Assembly (NCBI RefSeq): GCF_040412425.1
Contig: NC_089792.1
Location: 18,977,090-19,041,089, forward strand
Origin: Macrobrachium rosenbergii
Lineage: Eukaryota; Arthropoda; Malacostraca; Decapoda; Palaemonidae
DNA length: 64,000 nt
Direction of reading: 5' to 3'
Positions 60,301 through 64,000 of the stretch are shown here, piece after piece. The first letter of the stretch is position 1. Each line of letters opens with the position of its first letter. The notes under the pieces were generated by a model. It was not told the origin of the DNA, ran no database searches, and saw only the letters and a program-made list of their open reading frames with translations. The position numbers and the translations under genes were made by a program.

Positions 60301-61611
60301 GAAATTGGATATTCCTGTTCAACCTGTCCCTTCTACACCTGTGATTGCTTTCTCCCCTTTCACCAGCCCTCCAACTTTTCCTCAAACCCCGCTACCTGGC
60401 TCCCATTCTTCCGAACCTGATGCTATCGCCAGCCTAGAAGCTAGAATTGACCAAAAGTTTGGTCAGCTTATTAACACTGTAGCCCAAATCAGGTCTTCGG
60501 TTAAGGCCCTTATAGACCAGTTAAGTGTAATTTGTGCTGGTGCAAGTGCAGTGTCAGTGGAGGAGGTGACTACTTGTCCCACCGATGCTCCCAGACAAAG
60601 GTATGTGTCAAATTCCCCCAAACCTGGGAGGAGGCAAACCATAGGTCTAAGGGAGGTCGGTGGGGTTTGCCCCTGGGTAGTTGCCCCCACAACTGAACCT
60701 GTTGATCAAACCCTGGACTCGGCAGTTCGCCATTGGAAAGGCGTTCATACAGATGTTCATGCTCTGTCATCCAGTGATTTGGACACCAGTGTGGACAGGG
60801 TGTAAACTTTTTTCGAAAGTATCAAGACCATTGAAAAGGCATGCTCCTTCCACTGAGCACACTTCTTCTCTTCCCCTTAAGCTTCCTAGGGAACAAGAGC
60901 ATAGTCCTCTTCCCTCCTGCAGTTTTTGGGTTAGTCCCAAGCGGGTTGTGCATGATACTTTGGTGACGGTATTCCTCATCCAAGTTGTCCAAGTGCCCAG
61001 TGCCCGAACATACAGTGTATACACTGGTGTCCAAATCACTGGACAATAGAGCATGAACATCTGTGCTGGAAGAAAACTGGTATGTCACAGCATATGTTGG
61101 GGGAAGCCAGGTCAGGATCCACCCACCTTCTTCCCTATTGGCTCTGTCCTGTTGCCACCAAAAGTTTGTGCTGTTAATAACCAGGCTCCAGCAGGGCGCC
61201 AGAGAAATCCCCTTACGTTAGGACCTCAGGTTTGTCAGTTATGAAAAATACAAATTGATTTAAAATTTGTCATATTTTTGTCATTTTACAATACAGTGTA
61301 GTATATTAAAGTTTTTCTAGGGTTTTAATGTTAGGTGTTATCTTCAGCTTGAAGTTTATGGACCATTGCTGTAAATAAATTATTATTTGAGGTACTGTGC
61401 TTCATTAAAAGAGATGGTAAAGTTTGATACCCTTTGCAGATTGTTGTGCCCAGGGGTCCTATCAAAGCTAAGGGACTTTTGTTATCATGCATTCGAGACA
61501 ATAACCCCTGCCTGTTTTTGGAGCCCAAAGTGCTGTATCGTGCTGCAGTTGAGATGGTCCCCACAAAAGAGTACACACTACCTTTGTCTTCAGCTGATAT
61601 TTTGGATGAAG
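48169..61611 (+). CDS. BCKDHB: 2-oxoisovalerate dehydrogenase E1 subunit beta, mitochondrial (5' part, 5 exons)
   Basis: This subunit pairs with E1-alpha as an alpha2-beta2 enzyme in the mitochondrial matrix. With thiamine diphosphate it decarboxylates the 2-oxoacids of Leu, Ile and Val. Five exons join in consistent phases into 248 codons plus one base; animal proteins are about 390 residues, so the last ~140 lie past the right edge. Residues 1-30 are Arg/Ser-rich without acids, as in a mitochondrial presequence. Family landmarks follow in order: [37 protein letters not shown] (72-87), [47 protein letters not shown] and GLLLSCI. Glu106 in LCEQG matches the cofactor-activating Glu of E1-beta subunits and His176 the active-site His. 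No frameshift is seen. Transposons sit in introns 1, 2 and 4. Confidence 0.97.
50065..50160. repeat. Direct repeat flanking the DIRS element, left copy
   Basis: The segment tataagaatacagtatt ... gatttcttatgcatttactg ... gatcgtatttt recurs at 53877-53970, just before exon 2, at roughly 80 percent similarity by eye. Confidence 0.88.
50582..51885 (+). pseudogene. DIRS reverse transcriptase and RNase H region
   Basis: The upstream part, 50582-51220, changes frame several times, and the LNDWLL segment where the catalytic aspartates are expected (near 51150-51165) is degenerate. From 51223 a 220-codon frame holds the end of the RT, a connection region ([20 protein letters not shown]) and RNase H, with the acidic residues of SDAS, VKELMA and YTDNTT kept. 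Confidence 0.88.
52809..53216 (+). pseudogene. DIRS tyrosine recombinase, C-terminal part
   Basis: 135 open codons. The stretch [20 protein letters not shown] then ILQSTFWKC then FASHYLIDV matches the C-terminal catalytic part of DIRS-type recombinases, where H-x-x-R and a final Tyr act in catalysis. The Arg and the Tyr are present. The His of H-x-x-R appears as Arg (codon cgt), one change from cat or cac. Confidence 0.85.
53877..53970. repeat. Direct repeat flanking the DIRS element, right copy
   Basis: Partner of 50065-50160. It runs into the pyrimidine tract of the exon 2 acceptor. Confidence 0.88.
53977..54054 (+). CDS. BCKDHB: BCKDHB exon 2
   Basis: The acceptor is ttttttcacag. It encodes (G)[17 protein letters not shown] and on to DDSA, residues 46-71, and ends in phase 1 at tgcag then gtaatt. 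Confidence 0.95.
54055..57201. other. BCKDHB intron 2
   Basis: It holds the Tigger-type MITE at 54913-55199. Elsewhere AT-rich, no gene. Confidence 0.85.
54913..55199. mobile_element. Tigger/mariner-type MITE
   Basis: About 287 bp with terminal inverted repeats gcagtccccgagttac and gtaactcggggactgc. Next to them are further complementary parts (acttaagtcgatccgatctt against aagatcagacttaagt). A TA precedes the left end. The ends are the style of Tigger/pogo elements. Confidence 0.88.
57202..57404 (+). CDS. BCKDHB: BCKDHB exon 3 (cofactor site)
   Basis: The acceptor is tcattctttcag. It encodes (V)[15 protein letters not shown] and on to YIFPAFDQ, residues 72-139, including Glu106 of the LCEQG motif. 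Donor gatcag then gtaaag, phase 0. Confidence 0.97.
57405..58794. other. BCKDHB intron 3
   Basis: AT-rich, no recognised repeat or gene. Confidence 0.8.
58795..58950 (+). CDS. BCKDHB: BCKDHB exon 4 (active-site histidine)
   Basis: The acceptor is tatccacag. 52 codons, residues 140-191, from [13 protein letters not shown] to HTPGLK, with His176 in [12 protein letters not shown]. Donor ttaaag then gtaagt, phase 0. Confidence 0.97.
59731..61240 (+). mobile_element. DIRS-related fragment: terminal repeat and gag-like ORF
   Basis: The first ~170 bp (ttttatataagtaatttacc, then aactacatagctatt, then cggcagttcaaaatttgaaa) match the terminal repeat of the DIRS element at 53675-53835 read in reverse, so the two are relatives. 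An open frame of 199 codons (60206-60805) encodes a Pro/Ser-rich protein with a short helix ([20 protein letters not shown]), as in DIRS gag proteins. No reverse transcriptase or recombinase follows, so the copy is truncated. Its 3' edge near 61240 is approximate. Confidence 0.75.
60750..61063. repeat. Inverted repeat within the gag-like fragment
   Basis: 60750-60794 (cagatgttcatgctctgtca and on) is the near-exact reverse complement of 61021-61063. The arms are about 43 bp with a spacer of about 225 bp. Because of this the end of the gag frame is re-encoded on the minus strand. Confidence 0.92.
61440..61611 (+). CDS. BCKDHB: BCKDHB exon 5 (last exon in the window)
   Basis: The acceptor is accctttgcag. 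Residues 192-248 from [18 protein letters not shown] to SSADILDE, with a split Gly-type codon at donor gatgaag then gtaatt (phase 1). The next expected segment (a GSDVTLVAWG-like strand in animal homologues) is not found to 64000. Confidence 0.96.
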
Positions 61612-62950
61612 GTAATTACTTTTTCCTGTTGAAATTAGTTAACGGCAAATAAAATTTTAGTCAAGTACAATACAGTATATGGTAATTAATAGGGAAAACC
61701 TGATCCCTGGTAGAATTGTAGAATTGCAGATGCAAATTACTAAGAATTTTTTAGTACATGAAACTGAGTTTGTTTCATAACAAACCCACTACTTTTACTT
61801 TTGTCTATTCATACTCCAAACCCAGATGAATAAAAGAAAAACCAGACCTTATATTCCCAGTGAATTACATCATGCACACTTGTCTGTCATCTGAGCAGCA
61901 GGTAACAGTTCTCCCCTGTTTTTAGTAGTGTAGACCTGTCTTTCAACTCTATTTTCATTTTGTTTTCATTTAAATTTTCTTTGTTTCATCACAACCCATT
62001 AATTATCTGTATGTATATATTATAGTTCTGAATATTCCCAAGTTCACCTGCCTTTCGTCTTTCAAATAAAAATCTTCATGCATGCACTGCTTATGGTGTG
62101 CATAGCAAGGTACACAGCAGGTACTAACTCCTTTGGAGAGTACAAACTATTGACAATGAAGCTCATTATATAAACAACTTGACATCACTTTTCTTCTGAA
62201 GTTTAACTCATGTAAAATGGTGTGTTTTTTCCAACTGTAGTATCATATTTTTTTTGAGTTGTATACAGTAAAGCCTTTGTTTAATTGAAATTTTGGAATT
62301 ATACCTTTCTACAAAAGCCAGTAGTCATTTAAACACCAGATGCCAGTGTAGGCTAACTTAATGAGAATCTTCAAGGCACTAGATCTGACAGAACTTACCC
62401 TTTGCACTCATTTTACTTAATTTTTGGTTTTTAAGTTTGTTTAGACCATAGCCAAAAGATAGTACTTCAGATTATAAACAATACCATTTCATACACATAC
62501 TGTACCATCATATTTTTATCCTAACCCTAACCACTCAGTTGTAGAACTTTATCCATTAGTTGAACAGTTAAAGAAACTTAATCTAGTACTTACCATTCAC
62601 ATAAAGAAACTTAATCAAGTACTTACCATTCACATTTGCATAAAGAATTATGATAATTTTATTTATTCAGAAGTATTCAAATCATTCTTATCTTGATGGC
62701 AGAGACATAGAGTTTACTATTGTATAAAAATACTTTGTTGAATAATGGTGACTCAATGATATTTAGTTGGAGCCTGAATCCCCCAATTCCTTGTGCTTGG
62801 AAGAATTAGGATTTAGTAGCCGTGATGGTTTTTAAATCTGAAATGTTTCTGGTTGAGACAATGCTAAATATTCTTGAGAAATACTAGAGGTTCCAGACTG
62901 GCATTGAAGGAGGAGGAGAAGGGGTTTGGCCAGGAAAATATAGGGAATGT
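61612..62950. other. BCKDHB intron 5, first part
   Basis: AT-rich. A ~31-bp tandem duplication (aaagaaacttaatcaagtac and on) lies at 62572-62632. No exon recognised. Confidence 0.75.
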
Positions 62951-63990
62951 AAGTCTATTCTCATTTGAAGCATGTCCCCATAATTTTTGCTGGTAATGAG
63001 ATTTCTGAAATCTTGCATGTGGCGATAGTGCAGCAGTTCCTCATTCCTAGATACTTATTAGAGTTCTGTAGTGGGATCACATGAATCCATACAGCAGATA
63101 ATTTGTGCTGAGGTTTTGGTTGATCATAATCACTATCATTATCTTCCAGGGCACCTTCATGGTCTACCAAAGCCTGAGTAATCTCATTCTTCAACAACTT
63201 CTTGTGGTCTGGGTCTCTTTTATTCTCCTCTAATCAAGCCTTAGTGTTGCATTCATAATCATTGGCTCCAGCACTGTCCGAAGTGGCCTTCAAGTTAATG
63301 AACTCTGATCCAGAGGTGTCTTGCTTCCCTTTGCCATCCTTCAAGAGCTTTTTCCAAGCATCACTGGCCCGGTTGAACAGAGCCAGGTGGAGGTTGTAAT
63401 CATTCAAACATTCTCTTATCTTGTGTATCCACCTCCTCATCCTTTGCATCCCCCCAGAACCATCATCACAGAGCAATTTCGTCTAGTACAATCTTTTAGT
63501 AGCGTAGGTCACACCATGACTCATTGGTTGAATCAAGGGCATGGTGTTTGTCAGCAGAAAAACATACTGGATTTTGCCATCTGGTGTCATGAATTTGGTT
63601 TTCTTCAGCAGAAAAACATACTGGGTTTTGCCATCTGGTGTCATGAATTCCTCTTCTGGAGACTGGAAAGAACTATTATGCTTGAAGATAATTTCCCTGG
63701 CTTGATCAATATGGATTTCTAGAACATCCTCTTGGAAGAAGTGTATTTCCAGGAATGCATGTTTAAAGATGTACAGTTTGATGATGGATGTTGTGAGCTA
63801 AGCCTTATAAGAATAATAATTCTTTTGTAGTGAGTTCATGATGGCTCTTGGATGCCTGGCTCTTACAACAACACATGGTTTGAAATAATGCATGCTGTCC
63901 TCTTTGGTAAAGCCCGAAGCAGAAATACTCTGCCTACTTCATGTCATCCCACAAGCATTACATATCCCTTGAACCACTTGTTTATTTTTT
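62951..63990 (-). mobile_element. Tigger/Jerky-type (pogo) transposase remnant
   Basis: On the minus strand, in broken frames, pieces match the DDE half of Tigger/Jerky transposases: EEEFMTPDGKTQYVFLL (near 63660-63600), then TNTMPLIQPMSHGV where functional copies have a QPMDQGV-like motif, then KLLCDDG, then ASDAWKKLLKDG near 63360-63320, then an acidic tail (EGALEDNDSDYDQPKPQ, 63150-63100). The expected Asp after QPM reads Ser (QPMSHG). Stops near 63480 and 63235 show decay. Antisense to BCKDHB, after exon 5. Confidence 0.75.
63552..63651 (-). repeat. 54-bp tandem duplication in the transposase remnant
   Basis: The 54-bp unit beginning cagcagaaaaacatactgg (plus strand) is present almost twice, so 18 codons (FMTPDGKTQYVFLL and four more) are repeated in frame. 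Confidence 0.93.
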
Positions 63991-64000
63991 GGAACAGACA

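Larger units (their letters stand above)
58951..61439. other. BCKDHB intron 4
   Basis: It contains a poly-T run near 59519 and the DIRS-related fragment at 59731-61240. Confidence 0.85.

Noticed and set aside
60463..60690. Minus-strand frame opposite the DIRS gag-like ORF
   Set aside because: Shadow of the longer plus-strand frame.
63321..63722. 133-codon plus-strand frame
   Set aside because: Complement of the Tigger-type transposase remnant, with the repeated segment caused by its 54-bp duplication.

Overview
This is eukaryotic, intron-rich, repeat-dense nuclear DNA. The most likely source is an arthropod, and within arthropods a decapod crustacean (shrimp, prawn or crayfish type). Four things point there: very many long (AT)n, (GA)n, (GT)n and (ATT)n arrays, some over 300 bp; small exons in kilobase introns with standard GT/AG borders; an animal-type mitochondrial enzyme gene; and a repeat set of DIRS, Tx1/L1-like LINE, MULE-FLYWCH and Tigger-like elements plus tRNA-derived SINEs. 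The species is inference. I recognise no bacterial operon, CRISPR array or virus.

Two host genes can be built, both on the + strand. (1) About 7.4-28.6 kb: an 11-coding-exon gene for a secreted or single-pass membrane protein of about 650 residues. It has an N-terminal signal peptide, a long low-complexity Ser/Pro/His-rich middle, one hydrophobic segment followed by a Gly-Lys-Arg site, and a C-terminal four-cysteine tail. I do not recognise the family. Splice phases agree at every junction except the one into exon 2, where there is an alternative acceptor or a one-base frameshift. (2) 48.2 kb to beyond the right edge: the first five exons of BCKDHB, the E1-beta subunit of the mitochondrial branched-chain 2-oxoacid dehydrogenase. 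About 248 residues are encoded here and the last ~140 lie outside the window.

Layout. 0-7.4 kb: decayed LINE 3' part (minus) and microsatellites. 7.4-28.6 kb: the novel gene; its introns hold a hAT-type MITE, an antisense MULE-FLYWCH transposon with terminal repeats, and a small TIR element with an exact 9-bp target duplication. 28.6-37.6 kb: foldback MITE, a second copy of the TIR element flanked by ~113-bp direct repeats, and a degenerate Tx1/L1-like LINE split by a ~560-bp (TA)n-bounded insertion. 37.6-48 kb: a long ORF-poor stretch, a cluster of palindromes, a 1.8-kb minisatellite of 33/34-bp units, one possible orphan exon, SINE-like sequences and a decayed coiled-coil coding region (minus). 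48-64 kb: BCKDHB, with a DIRS-like tyrosine-recombinase retrotransposon in intron 1, a Tigger-type MITE in intron 2, a second DIRS-related fragment in intron 4, and a Tigger/Jerky-type transposase remnant (minus) after exon 5.

The two host genes show no sign of acting together. The window mainly shows how microsatellites, MITEs and retroelements expand introns. The best candidates for something undescribed are the novel secreted-protein gene, the minisatellite that is open on both strands, and the repeated link between one conserved ~30-bp sequence and (TA)n arrays.
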